DNA of 64,000 nt from Clostridium sp. BNL1100 (GCF_000244875.1 NC_016791.1:2547001-2611000); one strand, 5' to 3'. Shown: positions 44,613 to 55,972, numbered from the stretch's first letter. Notes: a model not told the origin generated them from the sequence alone. Made by a program: numbers and translations.

Positions 44613-45896
44613 TTACCTCCATTTTTCGAGCCATTCTTTTATTCTGGCTTCATACCCATTTTGAGTAGGGTTGTAGTAGATTGTTCCCTTCATTTCCTCA
44701 GGGAAAAACTCCTGCTTGACTATGTTGTTTTTATAGTCATGTGCATATTTATAACCTATACCGTACCCCAGTTGTTCCATTCCCTTTGCTGCGGCATTTC
44801 TCAAATGCATAGGAACACTTCCGGTATTTTTTGATTCTACATCTGATAATGCCTTGTTTATTGCCATATATGCCGAATTGGATTTCGGGCTGCATGCCAC
44901 AGTAACAGCTGCATGGGCAAGTATTATCCTTGACTCCGGCATGCCTATCATTTTAACTGCTTGAGCTGCAGCTACTGCCACCTGTAACGCTGTGGGATTG
45001 GCCATTCCTACATCTTCCGATGCACATATAATTATTCTTCTTGCAAGAAATTCGACATCTTCACCTGCATAAAGAGCCCTTGCCAAATAAAATACAGCTG
45101 CATCAGGATTACTTCCTCTCATTGACTTTATAAAAGCACTGATATTATCATAATGCTCTTCTCCGTTTTTATCAAATCGTATTGCCTTTTTTTGAACACA
45201 CTGTTCTATTGTATCAATTCCAATGTCTATTTTACCGTCTTCGCCCAGTTCCGAGGTAAGGACTGCAAGCTCCAATGAATTCAATGCAGTCCTGGCATCA
45301 CCGGAACTAACCTCACAAAGGTAATCCATTGCTTCATCCGTTATATTAATCTCGTAGTTTCCTAATCCTCTTTCTTTGTCCTCAAGAGCATATTTTAACA
45401 ACTCTTTGATATCATCACTTTCAAGCGGTTTCAGCATAAATACGGTAGATCTTGATATTAGTGCCTTATTTACTTCAAAAAACGGGTTTTCCGTAGTAGC
45501 ACCAATAAGTACAATAGAGCCATCCTCAACAAAAGGGAGCAGTGCATCCTGCTGAGCTTTATTGAACCTATGAATCTCGTCTATAAACAATACTGTTCTT
45601 CCATTAGGGTTTAACAGTGTGTTTTGTGTATCAGCTGCTATTCTTTTTATGTCCGCTACACCGGAGGTAACAGCATTCAGCTTTTCAAAGCTGGATTGGG
45701 TTGTATTTGCTATTATTCTCGCCAGAGAGGTTTTTCCTGTCCCCGGCGGGCCATACAAAATGATAGAGGTTATTCTGTCAGCCTTTATCATCCTGTAGAG
45801 CATCTTGTCCTTCCCGATTATATGTTTCTGTCCGACAAATTCATCAATTGTTCTCGGCGACATCCTGTACGCCAAAGGTTGTATCCTATCTCTCAT
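44613..45896 (-). CDS. rarA: Replication-associated recombination ATPase RarA/MgsA
   Basis: Clamp-loader-like AAA+ ATPase acting at stalled forks. Walker A YGPPGTGKTSL is near 48-58, Walker B LFIDEIHRFNKAQQD follows, and the C-terminal tetramerisation domain has YLARALYAGEDVEFLARRI and GCSPKSN-type sequence. The ATG at 45896 gives the usual MRDRIQPLAYRMSP start and avoids overlapping the neighbouring gene, unlike the ATG at 45941. Confidence 0.94.
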   Translation of the reverse strand: MRDRIQPLAYRMSPRTIDEFVGQKHIIGKDKMLYRMIKADRITSIILYGPPGTGKTSLARIIANTTQSSFEKLNAVTSGVADIKRIAADTQNTLLNPNGRTVLFIDEIHRFNKAQQDALLPFVEDGSIVLIGATTENPFFEVNKALISRSTVFMLKPLESDDIKELLKYALEDKERGLGNYEINITDEAMDYLCEVSSGDARTALNSLELAVLTSELGEDGKIDIGIDTIEQCVQKKAIRFDKNGEEHYDNISAFIKSMRGSNPDAAVFYLARALYAGEDVEFLARRIIICASEDVGMANPTALQVAVAAAQAVKMIGMPESRIILAHAAVTVACSPKSNSAYMAINKALSDVESKNTGSVPMHLRNAAAKGMEQLGYGIGYKYAHDYKNNIVKQEFFPEEMKGTIYYNPTQNGYEARIKEWLEKWR

Positions 45897-45906
45897 TTTA
45901 CACCTG

Positions 45907-47847
45907 TTATTTCGTGATTGTAAATGACTTCCAGATATCATTAATCTCCTTGACTGCCTTATCAGTTGCAGTCAAATCAGGCATGAAACTCATAAATAAA
46001 TATGAATAGCTTCCTTTTTCAAAAATGTGGATTTGTACAGTCCCGTATAAATCCTGTTCTTCATCTTCTGCCCGGTACGTATAGTTACTGACTTTTGTTC
46101 CCTTGTCCGAAGTAGTACTTTTTGAGGTAAGTTTATAACCAGGCATAGACATAATCGAGCTAAGAAAAAACTTTTCCTTATCCGGAAGGTTTTTGGTTTC
46201 AGGAGTATTCTGTGTAGCTTCAATCATTATAAAAGCGTTTGAATTGGGATTGCTGAATTGTATAGTGTTAAACATACTGGAATCCGTCCAATAGCCCGGT
46301 ATTTTCAAATTCCATTTATAGGCTTTATTTACGTAATTGAACGGTTTATCATTTGGAGATACTCTGTCCTCTTCCTTTGAGGCGTTAAAATCACTTATTT
46401 CGTCAACCAGCTTATCCCCATTTTCACTAAATAATGATATTTTATCAACCGTATTCAGATATTCATTTTTTGCTTTGGAATATTCATTTTCAGGAAGCTT
46501 TACTGAGATTTCATAAACAAATGAACCTTTCTGTAAGTAATATTCATCAATAACGTAACTTTTTCCACCCTGTTTTATCTTGAACTTAAGGTTTTTAGCG
46601 GTTTCTCCGGCTAAAGTTCTTTCTCCGGCACTGACAAAGGTATATGCCTTTGAACTAAAGTTTTTGTCATAACCTTTTTTAACATTTTCTACATATTGTC
46701 CCAGAGTTTTTTCTTCCAAAATGTTTACAGCAATTTGAACAAAGTGTTTTGTATCAAGTCCTAGAAAAGTTGTTAACTGATTACTAGAAATTTGAAGATT
46801 GTTCCAGTTTGCAGGAATATCCATAGACCATGAAAGGTACTTATTACGGGATGAAAATGAAATATAGTTATAATAGCTCACCTTACCGTTAACTACTTTT
46901 GAAAGATCCTGTATTCCTTTTACATTGCCTTTGTATTCAAGGCTAAAGGAGTTTATAATGTCTGAGTAATACTTGTCGGACATCAGATGCTTGGAAGATA
47001 CACTCCCGTCGTAGCAGCCAATTGTCAAACAATAAAAATACTGACCCTTATCGTAAATCCTTGTTCTTGTGGGTTCATCGTATTCTGATGTACCTGAACA
47101 CTCGAAGTACGGGACTTTTGCCTTTAGATTTAAATTAGATTCTTCTGTACTATTCTCAAGCTTAAATGTATTTGAATATTGTGATAGTGTTCTGCCATTT
47201 TTGGGTTCAACCTTAATTTCAAAATACAACCCTCTACCCTCGTTTGTCAACTGAATAGAGTCGGACTTGAAACTGTTGGATATAACTCTTGAACCGGAAG
47301 GTACACTGAGACTCCATCCAAAATAACTATTACCGATTTTAGGGGTACTAATACCACCTGTAAGAAATGATAAATCACTTAATGAACCATCGTCTTCCAG
47401 AACAATTTTTACTGTTCCTCTATCAACATCGTTTGTGACAGTCACAGGGAAATTTGATGTTATAAAATCCACAGGAACCATTGTACTGTTGTTTTTTTGT
47501 TGAGGAGCAACTGACATGGTCTTTTTTTCATAATTTGATGTGTATAAAGTTTGACCTATAGTTATTTCAGCTGTATTTCCGCCGTAAATGATTCGTTCAC
47601 CCTCAGAGGTTTTAGTTACCTCGGCACCTATTGTATCGGCAAACCACTCCATAGGTACTAAAAAAGTACCGTCAATAACATACGTTGATTCAGCTATATT
47701 GAAATAATTTCCATCTACACAAACCTGATTGGTACCTGCCCGGAGTTCAATTACCGTCCTGTCATCATCAGATGCATATGTACCTGAAATGCTTGCCAAA
47801 AGAATTGCTAAAACAATGAGTATACTTATATATTTCTTTTTTTTCAT
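45907..47847 (-). CDS. Secreted stalk-domain protein with three PsbP-like repeats
   Basis: 646 residues with a signal peptide (MKKKKYISILIVLAILLAS). Residues about 30-120 are a copper-amine-oxidase N-terminal-like stalk domain. Three similar modules follow at about 165-300, 330-480 and 510-645. Each opens with an aromatic-W-x-(L/M)-x-(V/I)-P motif (FGWSLSVPSG; YLSWSMDIPANW; YKWNLKIPGYW) and ends in a hydrophobic strand before an IINSF/VDKIS/IWKSF-like helix. This looks like PsbP/DUF1795 folds. 25 bases before it lies a stalk-domain HtrA, probably in the same operon. Confidence 0.8.
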   Translation of the reverse strand: MKKKKYISILIVLAILLASISGTYASDDDRTVIELRAGTNQVCVDGNYFNIAESTYVIDGTFLVPMEWFADTIGAEVTKTSEGERIIYGGNTAEITIGQTLYTSNYEKKTMSVAPQQKNNSTMVPVDFITSNFPVTVTNDVDRGTVKIVLEDDGSLSDLSFLTGGISTPKIGNSYFGWSLSVPSGSRVISNSFKSDSIQLTNEGRGLYFEIKVEPKNGRTLSQYSNTFKLENSTEESNLNLKAKVPYFECSGTSEYDEPTRTRIYDKGQYFYCLTIGCYDGSVSSKHLMSDKYYSDIINSFSLEYKGNVKGIQDLSKVVNGKVSYYNYISFSSRNKYLSWSMDIPANWNNLQISSNQLTTFLGLDTKHFVQIAVNILEEKTLGQYVENVKKGYDKNFSSKAYTFVSAGERTLAGETAKNLKFKIKQGGKSYVIDEYYLQKGSFVYEISVKLPENEYSKAKNEYLNTVDKISLFSENGDKLVDEISDFNASKEEDRVSPNDKPFNYVNKAYKWNLKIPGYWTDSSMFNTIQFSNPNSNAFIMIEATQNTPETKNLPDKEKFFLSSIMSMPGYKLTSKSTTSDKGTKVSNYTYRAEDEEQDLYGTVQIHIFEKGSYSYLFMSFMPDLTATDKAVKEINDIWKSFTITK

Positions 47848-47872
47848 ATTTGCACGCCCTTATTAATTAATA

Positions 47873-49006
47873 TTATTTCTCCCCAAAAGTAACAGTTATA
47901 TTTATTTCCCTATTGTCACGCTGTAGTTTAAATTCAGCAATGTCGCCGGGCAGATAATTCTTTAATTCTTCATTGTAGTCTGTGGTTGAGTTGACCTTAA
48001 CACCGTTAATGGAAATCAGTCTATCATCAACTTTGATATTGTATTTTTGAGCAGGAGCGTTTTTTTCAATTGATTTTACAGTTACTCCCGATGCAGTATT
48101 CGGTAAGCCGTATATTGATGTTATACTGTCGGAAAAAACCAAGCCTAAATAAGGGCGTCTGATTTTCCCAAACTTTTCAAACTGGTCTATGGCATATTTA
48201 ACTGTATCTACAGGTATTGAAAATCCCATACCCTGTACACCTATTCCAGCATAAACCCATGAATTTATTCCTACTACCTCGCCTTTTAAATTAACCAACG
48301 GACCCCCGCTGTTTCCCGAATTAATAGCAGCGTCTGTCTGTAGAAATCTATACTGTCTGTTTTCAGACCTGTTCATCCCGCTGATTATTCCCCTTGTAGC
48401 GGAATTTCTCAGACCAAAGGACAATGGTGTTCCTATTGCTACAACCTCATCTCCTACAGCTACTTTTGAAATGTCCCCAAATGTTGCAGGTTGGAGACCG
48501 CCTTTATCAATTTTTATCTCTGCCAGATCAAGATCCTCATCAATAGCTTTCAGCCTTGCCTTGTATGCTTTACTGTTTGAAAGTACTACAACAATGCTCT
48601 CCATATCTTTTACAACATGGGCATTTGTTATTATGTAACCGTTACTGCGATATATAACTCCTGTGCCGAATATGATGTTGTCTGAAGTTTCATCATATTC
48701 GTAACTGCTTTCTTTCAATTTACCTATAATTCCGACTACGGAAGGGCTTACTTTTGATACTACATTTGAAATCCTGTCCGAAGAATTTATTTCGACGGAA
48801 CTGTTCCCCTGTGTAATTGAAACACCTTCCAGATGGGATGACAATGCATCAACGGATATATACTGCTTACCCTCTATTGTCTTTATTCCGCTCGATAGTT
48901 CCTGTCCGTTTATCCTAAGTGTAGTTCCGGCTGCAAAGGTATTTGCAGTGCATAAAATGGAAACAAAAACTAGAACTGCACATTTTGCTAAATTATTCCT
49001 TTTCAT
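47873..49006 (-). CDS. Secreted HtrA-like serine protease with N-terminal stalk domain
   Basis: 377 residues: signal peptide (1-26), a short stalk/copper-amine-oxidase-like domain (27-76), the trypsin-like domain and one PDZ. The triad is His130 (ITNAHVV), Asp160 (LDLAEIKI) and Ser233 (NSGNSGGPLVN). Unlike the HtrA at 5719-7275 it has a cleavable-type signal and no long cytoplasmic region. The neighbouring secreted repeat protein may be a substrate or partner. Confidence 0.88.
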   Translation of the reverse strand: MKRNNLAKCAVLVFVSILCTANTFAAGTTLRINGQELSSGIKTIEGKQYISVDALSSHLEGVSITQGNSSVEINSSDRISNVVSKVSPSVVGIIGKLKESSYEYDETSDNIIFGTGVIYRSNGYIITNAHVVKDMESIVVVLSNSKAYKARLKAIDEDLDLAEIKIDKGGLQPATFGDISKVAVGDEVVAIGTPLSFGLRNSATRGIISGMNRSENRQYRFLQTDAAINSGNSGGPLVNLKGEVVGINSWVYAGIGVQGMGFSIPVDTVKYAIDQFEKFGKIRRPYLGLVFSDSITSIYGLPNTASGVTVKSIEKNAPAQKYNIKVDDRLISINGVKVNSTTDYNEELKNYLPGDIAEFKLQRDNREINITVTFGEK

Positions 49007-49134
49007 TTTTACCTCCGTATGAGTTTTCTTTTGTAAACCATGTCCCCAAATGCTTTAAATGCTATTTGAGTAATATTTTATCATTATAATTACGTGAATA
49101 CAATCAGACGAATCTGTAACCTTTTTAGTTAAAT

Positions 49135-49680
49135 CTACAAATCATGTTGGAGTTCAGCCCTTTCAAGGGGAACATATGCAAGCTTATCATTAATACGCTT
49201 GCTTTCCATGAGGGATATTGACTTCACTTTGACAGTAAGCTTCTCAATTTCTGTTTTTTCTGCCAGTGATCCAAAATCCCCCATTTTGACTTCCCTTGCC
49301 AGAGTTATGTGAGGATTATAGCTTCTTTCCTCTTTTTGATATCCGTTTTGAGACAGGCTATTTTCCATATTATTGTAAAGCTGTTGAAGTTGTAAACTCT
49401 TTTTCAAGCCAACCCATATTATACTCCTGTTTCCTTTCCTGAAATTTCCCAGTTTGTCCAGTCTGAGCTCAAATTCAGAAATTCTGGCTGAATCTTTTAA
49501 TACCTGCTTTAGATTTTCAACCTGCTGCATATTCTGTTCACCTATAAATCTTAGAGTAAGATGAAAATTTTCTTTAAAGGAAAAATTACCGGAGATACAA
49601 TGGGATCTGACTTCATGCTGAATTTCAAATAAATAATCCTTTATAATTTCGTCAAACTCAATAGCGAAAAATACTCTCAT
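49135..49680 (-). CDS. thpR: RNA 2',3'-cyclic phosphodiesterase ThpR
   Basis: 2H phosphoesterase acting on 2',3'-cyclic ends of RNA. The two HxT/S motifs are HLTLRFIG and HITLAREV, with RVFFAIEF at the start. 181 residues is usual. Single gene between stalk-type HtrA and the nucleotidyltransferase fusion. Confidence 0.92.
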   Translation of the reverse strand: MRVFFAIEFDEIIKDYLFEIQHEVRSHCISGNFSFKENFHLTLRFIGEQNMQQVENLKQVLKDSARISEFELRLDKLGNFRKGNRSIIWVGLKKSLQLQQLYNNMENSLSQNGYQKEERSYNPHITLAREVKMGDFGSLAEKTEIEKLTVKVKSISLMESKRINDKLAYVPLERAELQHDL

Positions 49681-49784
49681 AGCGACTCACTCCATTTTAT
49701 ATAGGTAAATTTTAACATAACATTTTTATTTTTACATCTTTAATCTTTGCAGATATAATACCTGTTATTCGTTATAGTGTAACT

Positions 49785-49819
49785 TAAAAATGCATCTGAA
49801 ACTTAAAGATTCAGATGCA
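49785..49819 (-). terminator. Terminator after the nucleotidyltransferase fusion gene
   Basis: Minus-strand stem TGCATCTGAA/TTCAGATGCA followed by TTTTTAAG, 19 bases past the stop. Confidence 0.88.
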
Positions 49820-49838
49820 CTAAAATAAATATGAACAT

Positions 49839-52295
49839 TCAAGTTATCTTGTTTTGACTGATTGTCTTTACTTTATCTACAAAAACATCTGTTAATTCAT
49901 GAGCAAATTCCTGAGTATAACCTTCCCCTATTACCTTACAAACAGGCTTTTCTGCATCAGGCAATACCAGAACCCACCCCTTATCACCCACTACTTTAAC
50001 TCCTTCAATTGTTTCAACACTGTCTGAATTCTCCTCAATTATAGCCCTAATAACCTTTCCTTTTGCAGACCAGGAGCATTTTACCTCTTTTTTTATGATA
50101 TGAAAATCGGGTATCGAATCCATTATCTTTGCAAGGTTTGTATTACTAAGCGCCATATAGTCTATTATTCTGATAAAAGCTTCTATAGGGTCAAAATTCA
50201 TAGCAAAGAAATCCAACATACTTTCGTCAAATTCATCATCAAGTATCCTGTTCATCAGCTCTTTTGCTGACGTCTTTGTTCTTATAACCCTTTCTTTATT
50301 CTCTCCTGCCATTTTTTCAATTACAGTACTGGCATTTAATGGGACTATAACCTTATTGCCAGCTTTTGATTTTAAATGAATGTACGAAATAAGTGCCATA
50401 TACAAGTCATCAGCTATTATTCTGCCCTTTGTATCTATAAGAAATATCTTATCATATGAGTTTGCAAAATAAACTCCCACATCAAAGCCTCCGCGCCTGA
50501 CAACTTGCGAAAGTGTTTTCAAATCTGAAAAAAGGCTTTTTCGTTTATCATGGGCTTCTTTTGTATTAACAAACTCATACCGGCAATTCAACTCGTTTAA
50601 CACTGCCGACACTATATTCTTCAGATCACCCGAAGGTGCTATTAAGGCAATTTTCAAATCATGGTTTTCCGATATTGTATGATTTAGTATACTTCGAATA
50701 TAGAATACTTTATGATCGGGTACATTAATAACTGCTTTTATTTCATCTGCCTCGCATCTGGTAAAGTCTTCCCTTATATAGCAGTTTTCAATTTTTCTCT
50801 CTTCATTTCTGGAAATATTTCTTCCCTTATTATCTAAAATATCAATTATGATTTTGCCTTTTTTATTTCCTTCGGAGATATGAATTCCACCGGCTAAATT
50901 ATAGTAGCGTATAGCAGACCTTGTAACAGGCAGCAAGGACGTTCCTAAATCGTAGGCTTCCGCACCTGCTGAAAGCACACCTGAAACGCAGGCGTTTTTC
51001 ACCATTTTTAAAGCATCTACTTCCTCACAGCTTATAGCCAGTCCCGAACCTTTTTTACATACAGCACCGTAGGCCGCAGCCATTCTTGATGCAAATTCAG
51101 GTGTAATATCAACATTGATTTCACCGGAAATTCCTCTGCTTCCAAAAAGGTTTTTTGAATATCTGGAACCCCAAACAATGTTTGTACATACTTCCGTACC
51201 CATGTCAATGTGCTTTTCAGGCCAGATCTTTATACCTGGCTTGATCAAGGAATTTTCACCCAGAATACAATTTTCACCGACAACCGTTCCTTCAAAAGCC
51301 GCTGTTTTTTCCCTGCATTTAACACTACTGCAAAGTACGCTTCCTCTTAGCTCAACATTATTCTTCAAAATACAGCTATTCCATAAGATACTCCTTTTGG
51401 TGGTACTGCCTTCACCAATATGACATTCCTCACCTATGACAGTATAGCGTCCCAGTACACTGCCATCCTTTATAACAGAATTTTTACCTATTAACACGGG
51501 AGGCTTGATTACAGCTTCTTTTGATATTGCTACTCCTTCCGAGGCCCAAACCCCCTGTCTGATTTCCCGGGCATTAATGCTTATGTTAACCTTTTTATCA
51601 AGAATATCGGTGTGTACTCCAACGTAGGCATCCAAATCGCCGATATCACACCAGTAGTCTTGAGTTACAAAACCATACAGTGGCTCTTCTTTTTTCAAAA
51701 GGATTGGGAATAAATCCTTACTGAAATCAAAAACAATTCCCTTTTCGAAATATTTAAGTACCTCAGGGGACAAGACATAAATACCGGTGTTTACAGTATC
51801 ACTGAAAACCTCTCCCCAGCTTGGCTTTTCAAGGAATCTTCTAATTTTTCCGTCTGCAGCTGTTACAACAACTCCGTATTCTATAGGACACTCAACTTTC
51901 TTCAAAACCAGTGTCGCAATAGACCTGTTCTTTTTATGAAACTCAAGAGCCTCTTGCAAATTAATATCTGTCAGAGCGTCCCCGCTTATAACTATAAATG
52001 TCTCATCCAAAAATTCCTCGGCATTTTTGACGCTTCCGGCAGTGCCAAGGGGAACATCTTCTGTAAAATATTTAAGGTTGACTCCGTACTCTCTTCCATC
52101 GCCAAAATAATCTTTTATTTTTTCCGGCATATACTGCAAGGTTACCGCAATATCCCTGATCCCATATTTTTTCAAAAGCTCAATAATATGCTCCATTACA
52201 GGCTTGTTGGCAATTGGCACCATAGGTTTTGGCCTATTACAGGTCAGCGGTCTTAGACGTGATCCCTCTCCACCTGCCATAATCACAGCTTTCAT
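49839..52295 (-). CDS. Sugar-1-phosphate nucleotidyltransferase fused to a degenerate phosphomannomutase domain
   Basis: 818 residues in three parts. The NTP-transferase domain (about 1-235) has [18 protein letters not shown] and VISGDALTD and should make an NDP-sugar. A left-handed beta-helix (about 245-375) follows. The C-terminal part has the phosphohexomutase fold but lost its key sites: where TASHNP is expected there is [13 protein letters not shown], and where DGDGDR is expected there is FANSYDKI. The mutase half is therefore likely inactive or regulatory. The ATG at 52295 has AAAGG 12 bases upstream and gives the canonical start; an ATG at 52304 is possible. Confidence 0.88.
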   Translation of the reverse strand: MKAVIMAGGEGSRLRPLTCNRPKPMVPIANKPVMEHIIELLKKYGIRDIAVTLQYMPEKIKDYFGDGREYGVNLKYFTEDVPLGTAGSVKNAEEFLDETFIVISGDALTDINLQEALEFHKKNRSIATLVLKKVECPIEYGVVVTAADGKIRRFLEKPSWGEVFSDTVNTGIYVLSPEVLKYFEKGIVFDFSKDLFPILLKKEEPLYGFVTQDYWCDIGDLDAYVGVHTDILDKKVNISINAREIRQGVWASEGVAISKEAVIKPPVLIGKNSVIKDGSVLGRYTVIGEECHIGEGSTTKRSILWNSCILKNNVELRGSVLCSSVKCREKTAAFEGTVVGENCILGENSLIKPGIKIWPEKHIDMGTEVCTNIVWGSRYSKNLFGSRGISGEINVDITPEFASRMAAAYGAVCKKGSGLAISCEEVDALKMVKNACVSGVLSAGAEAYDLGTSLLPVTRSAIRYYNLAGGIHISEGNKKGKIIIDILDNKGRNISRNEERKIENCYIREDFTRCEADEIKAVINVPDHKVFYIRSILNHTISENHDLKIALIAPSGDLKNIVSAVLNELNCRYEFVNTKEAHDKRKSLFSDLKTLSQVVRRGGFDVGVYFANSYDKIFLIDTKGRIIADDLYMALISYIHLKSKAGNKVIVPLNASTVIEKMAGENKERVIRTKTSAKELMNRILDDEFDESMLDFFAMNFDPIEAFIRIIDYMALSNTNLAKIMDSIPDFHIIKKEVKCSWSAKGKVIRAIIEENSDSVETIEGVKVVGDKGWVLVLPDAEKPVCKVIGEGYTQEFAHELTDVFVDKVKTISQNKIT

Positions 52296-52496
52296 CAGAT
52301 CCATCCTTTCAAAATGTTTTTGTATAACCTTTTGGTATGTCCAATTAAACTGCAAAATTTGAATGAGAGCCTAAGGAACTATTTTATAATTATTTGTTCC
52401 AAATATGATAATGAAATTATTTTTACCTTATGTATAGAAACTATTCGATATAGCTTTACAAAATATTTGGTAATGGTATTTTGGTTTAAAATTTAC

Positions 52497-52529
52497 AAAA
52501 GACTGTGCAATGTTATCGCACAGTCTTTT
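52497..52529. terminator. Terminator after lepA
   Basis: AAAAGACTGTGC/GCACAGTCTTTT stem, T-rich on both strands, 18 bases past the lepA stop. Confidence 0.88.
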
Positions 52530-52546
52530 TTCTGCTTTTTATTTTT

Positions 52547-54355
52547 TTAATCAAGCTTCAGAACGCTCATAAAAGCTTCCTGTGGGACTTCTACAGAGCC
52601 GACCTGACGCATACGTTTCTTTCCTTCCTTCTGCTTTTCAAGGAGTTTTCTCTTTCTGGTTATGTCACCACCGTAACATTTTGCCAATACGTCTTTTCTG
52701 AATGCCTTAACAGTTTCACGTGCTACTATCTTTCCTCCTATACATGCCTGAATAGGTATTTCAAACATCTGTCTCGGTATTGATTCCTTTAGCTTTTCCG
52801 TCATTCTTCTGCCTCTTGTAACTGATTTTTCACGGTGTACTATAAAGGACAAGGCATCAACTATTTCACCGTTTAGCATTATATCAAGCTTAACAAGGTC
52901 GGATTCCCTGTAGCCTATAAGCTCATAGTCAAAGGATGCATAACCTTTGGTTCTTGATTTCAAGGCATCAAAGAAGTCATATATTATCTCATTAAGAGGC
53001 ATTTCATAAGTAAGCATAGCCCTACCCTCATCGATATAGGACATATCCTTGTATACCCCTCTTCTCTCCTGGGACAATTCCATGATATTTCCTACGTATT
53101 CTGTGGGTACCATTATTGTTGCTTTTACCACAGGCTCCTCCATCATATCAATTTCAGTAACCGGCGGTAGATTGGTTGGGTTATCAATTTCAATAACATC
53201 ACCATTTGTGGTTGTAACCTTGTATATAACACTTGGAGCGGTTGTAACCAAGTCAAAATTGTATTCTCTTTCTAGCCTCTCCTGAATTATCTCCATATGA
53301 AGCAATCCTAGAAACCCACATCTGAAACCGAAGCCAAGGGCTACCGATGACTCAGGTTCAAAGGTAAGTGCAGCATCATTAAGCTGCAGCTTTTCTAAAG
53401 CATCACGAAGATCACCATACTTTGAGCCGTCAGCAGGGTAAATTCCGCAGAAAACCATGGAATTTACTTTTTTATATCCCGGAAGCGGTTCTTTAGCAGG
53501 ATTATCAGCAAGAGTTATAGTATCACCAACACGGGTATCCCTTACATTCTTGATACTTGCCGCTATATATCCTACATCACCGGCCTTGAGTTCTTCAGCA
53601 GGGGATAGTCCCCCGGGTCTGAGATACCCCAACTCGGTGACAACAAATTCTTTTTTAGTGTACATCATTCTGATGGTGTCGCCTGTTCTGACAGTACCTT
53701 CCTTAACCCTCATATAAACTATGACGCCCTTGTAACTGTCATAGAATGAGTCAAATATCAAAGCTCGCAGCGGTGCATTTTCATCAGAATCGGGACACGG
53801 AATCATATCAACTATTTTTTCAAGAACCTCTTCAATATTTAGCCCGTTCTTGGCTGAAACCATTGGTGCTTGCGAAGCATCAAGCCCTATAACATCCTCT
53901 ATTTCCTTCTTTACAACGTCGGGTTGTGCACTTGGAAGATCTATTTTATTTATAACCGGCATTATCTCCAGATTATGCTCCAGTGCAAGATAAACGTTTG
54001 CCAATGTCTGGGCTTCTATGCCCTGTGCCGCATCAACAACAAGAATGGCACCTTCGCAAGCAGCAAGGCTTCTTGACACCTCATAATTAAAGTCAACATG
54101 TCCGGGAGTATCTATTAAATTATAAATGTATTCATGACCGTCAGGTGCTTTATATACCATTCTGACCGCTTGGGCCTTTATGGTTATCCCACGTTCTCTC
54201 TCGAGCTCCATATTGTCCAGAACCTGTTCCTGCATTTCTCTGGATGTCAGAACCCCCGTCTTCTCCAACAATCTGTCTGCCAGGGTTGACTTACCATGAT
54301 CTATATGTGCTATTATACAAAAATTTCTTATATATTTCTGTCGTTCACTAGGCAT
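52547..54355 (-). CDS. lepA: Elongation factor 4 (LepA)
   Basis: Ribosome-bound GTPase. G1 AHIDHGKST (15-23), the GIT of switch I, G3 DTPGHVDF and G4 NKIDLP are intact. The C-terminal domain specific to LepA has [21 protein letters not shown] and ends [11 protein letters not shown]. 602 residues is full length. It has its own promoter and terminator. Confidence 0.97.
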   Translation of the reverse strand: MPSERQKYIRNFCIIAHIDHGKSTLADRLLEKTGVLTSREMQEQVLDNMELERERGITIKAQAVRMVYKAPDGHEYIYNLIDTPGHVDFNYEVSRSLAACEGAILVVDAAQGIEAQTLANVYLALEHNLEIMPVINKIDLPSAQPDVVKKEIEDVIGLDASQAPMVSAKNGLNIEEVLEKIVDMIPCPDSDENAPLRALIFDSFYDSYKGVIVYMRVKEGTVRTGDTIRMMYTKKEFVVTELGYLRPGGLSPAEELKAGDVGYIAASIKNVRDTRVGDTITLADNPAKEPLPGYKKVNSMVFCGIYPADGSKYGDLRDALEKLQLNDAALTFEPESSVALGFGFRCGFLGLLHMEIIQERLEREYNFDLVTTAPSVIYKVTTTNGDVIEIDNPTNLPPVTEIDMMEEPVVKATIMVPTEYVGNIMELSQERRGVYKDMSYIDEGRAMLTYEMPLNEIIYDFFDALKSRTKGYASFDYELIGYRESDLVKLDIMLNGEIVDALSFIVHREKSVTRGRRMTEKLKESIPRQMFEIPIQACIGGKIVARETVKAFRKDVLAKCYGGDITRKRKLLEKQKEGKKRMRQVGSVEVPQEAFMSVLKLD

Positions 54356-54405
54356 TTATTACCTCCAAAGCTTTGATTCCACATAAACACAATTATGCGC
54401 ATTTA

Positions 54406-54433
54406 ATTATACCATATACTTTTAAAGGTGCAA
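54406..54433 (-). promoter_or_regulatory. lepA promoter
   Basis: Minus strand: TTGCAC (54428-54433), 16-base spacer, TATAAT (54406-54411), about 50 bases before the start codon. Confidence 0.6.
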
Positions 54434-54459
54434 TATAGTGATTTGATACTTATTGTCCC

Positions 54460-54504
54460 AAAAACACAAAGCTATAGTCACCACTTTTTGCAGGTGACTA
54501 TAGC
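54460..54504 (-). terminator. Terminator after the DUF3298/stalk gene
   Basis: Minus-strand stem GCTATAGTCACC/GGTGACTATAGC with tail TTTGTGTTTTTGG, 26 bases past the stop. Confidence 0.87.
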
Positions 54505-54529
54505 TCATGACTTAAGTCCCGAATAATAA

Positions 54530-55972
54530 TTACTCTTTAATACCGGAAATCTCAAAGTACTCCTGATCCTTCACCTTGCTTACAGACAGGGTTACTATGG
54601 TGTCAGACGATTTTCCAGTAGATGTAGCCCAATGGAATGTTATTTTAAAAGTACCATCGCCGTTATCCTTAACATTATATGTTGTAACCCACGGGCTGGA
54701 TACCCCTGTTACCCAATTCATTTCTTCAAAACCCGTTTTGTTGGCAGCCCTTAATTTTGCTGACATAAGGCCGTACTGAATTACTCCTTTACGTTCCTTT
54801 ACAGCTTTTGCATATAAATCAGCACATTCTTTTCCACTGTCAGCTCTCATAAACTCAGTGCTCTGTATATCAAACTGACTCGGGGTTACGGTTGATTTAG
54901 TGAAAAACCGTATTCCCTCTCCGTCATAACTTACATCCTCTTTTAAAACTTCTGAAAAGTATGAAATAGGTACATACATTACATTCCCTACTATTTTAGC
55001 AGGAGTCAGCTTTATTTTTTTTGAACCTTCTGTGTAATATGTGTCAACATTATTCTTAATATATCCACCTGCTATGCTTGCTCCCTTCTTTGAATCCCAG
55101 CCTACCTTGTAGCCAAGAATTTCAGCAGTTGTTTTGAGGGGTACCATTAATACATAGTCTTTTTCAAACGTTTTGAACTGGGTTTTCATGCTTGTACCAT
55201 TAAATCTTATTTTCTCAAGAGGTTTTGCATTTATCATTTGGTTATAGACGTCATCCTTCAGCAATCCTTTAAGCTCTTTGGCAGGTAGGCTGAATTTTGA
55301 TATCCCCCCTGCATATGGCCTTAATTCATATACTCCGAAGTATATTACAAGTCTGTTTCCGTCAATATAAAACTTGTAATTACTCTTTGCTTCATCTACA
55401 GTAGTCTTTGCATCATCAAAATACATATCCTTTTCTTTATCTATTGACTTTTTAATTTTATCAAGAATAACATTCTTGTAGTTTGAGTTGGGATTAAACA
55501 AAGAATTAAACGAATATATTTCACCTGATTTGGTATTTACAGTATATGATTCCAGAGTAGTCATACCGTGTGCACCACCGGTGTACACATATGTATTTGT
55601 AATCAGGGATAGAATATCACCGCTTGTGTTGTAATCAAATAATGAATCTATGGATGCTAAAGGAAGATTTTGTTCTCTTGGAGGCATATCTTTTATGTAT
55701 TCATCCAAATACGCCTGTTCTCTCCTGATAAATCCGATAGAATCAAGGTTTGAATTATTGAGTAAATCATTTATTTTTTTAGCTGAAGTAAACCCGCTTA
55801 AAACAGGATATATTATCTTAATGGAACAGATGCCATCAATTTTTTCTATCTTTGCAGTCTCAACTTTTGCAGACGTTTCTGAGTCCGCAGCGACAGATGA
55901 AACACCTGTAACAGCCGGAAATAAAGTTAATGCTATTGCAATAATCATAACAAATAATAGTGCTTTTTTCAT
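54530..55972 (-). CDS. Secreted DUF4163/DUF3298 protein with stalk domain
   Basis: 480 residues. Signal peptide 1-28; a DUF4163-type segment (about 35-120); a DUF3298/RsiV-like domain with YTGGAHGMTTLESYTVN and IYFGVYELRPYAGG (about 125-235); then a stalk/copper-amine-oxidase-like domain (about 255-350) and a final domain of about 120 residues. RsiV-type domains bind lysozyme in Bacillus, but no anti-sigma segment is present here. Function unknown. Confidence 0.82.
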   Translation of the reverse strand: MKKALLFVMIIAIALTLFPAVTGVSSVAADSETSAKVETAKIEKIDGICSIKIIYPVLSGFTSAKKINDLLNNSNLDSIGFIRREQAYLDEYIKDMPPREQNLPLASIDSLFDYNTSGDILSLITNTYVYTGGAHGMTTLESYTVNTKSGEIYSFNSLFNPNSNYKNVILDKIKKSIDKEKDMYFDDAKTTVDEAKSNYKFYIDGNRLVIYFGVYELRPYAGGISKFSLPAKELKGLLKDDVYNQMINAKPLEKIRFNGTSMKTQFKTFEKDYVLMVPLKTTAEILGYKVGWDSKKGASIAGGYIKNNVDTYYTEGSKKIKLTPAKIVGNVMYVPISYFSEVLKEDVSYDGEGIRFFTKSTVTPSQFDIQSTEFMRADSGKECADLYAKAVKERKGVIQYGLMSAKLRAANKTGFEEMNWVTGVSSPWVTTYNVKDNGDGTFKITFHWATSTGKSSDTIVTLSVSKVKDQEYFEISGIKE

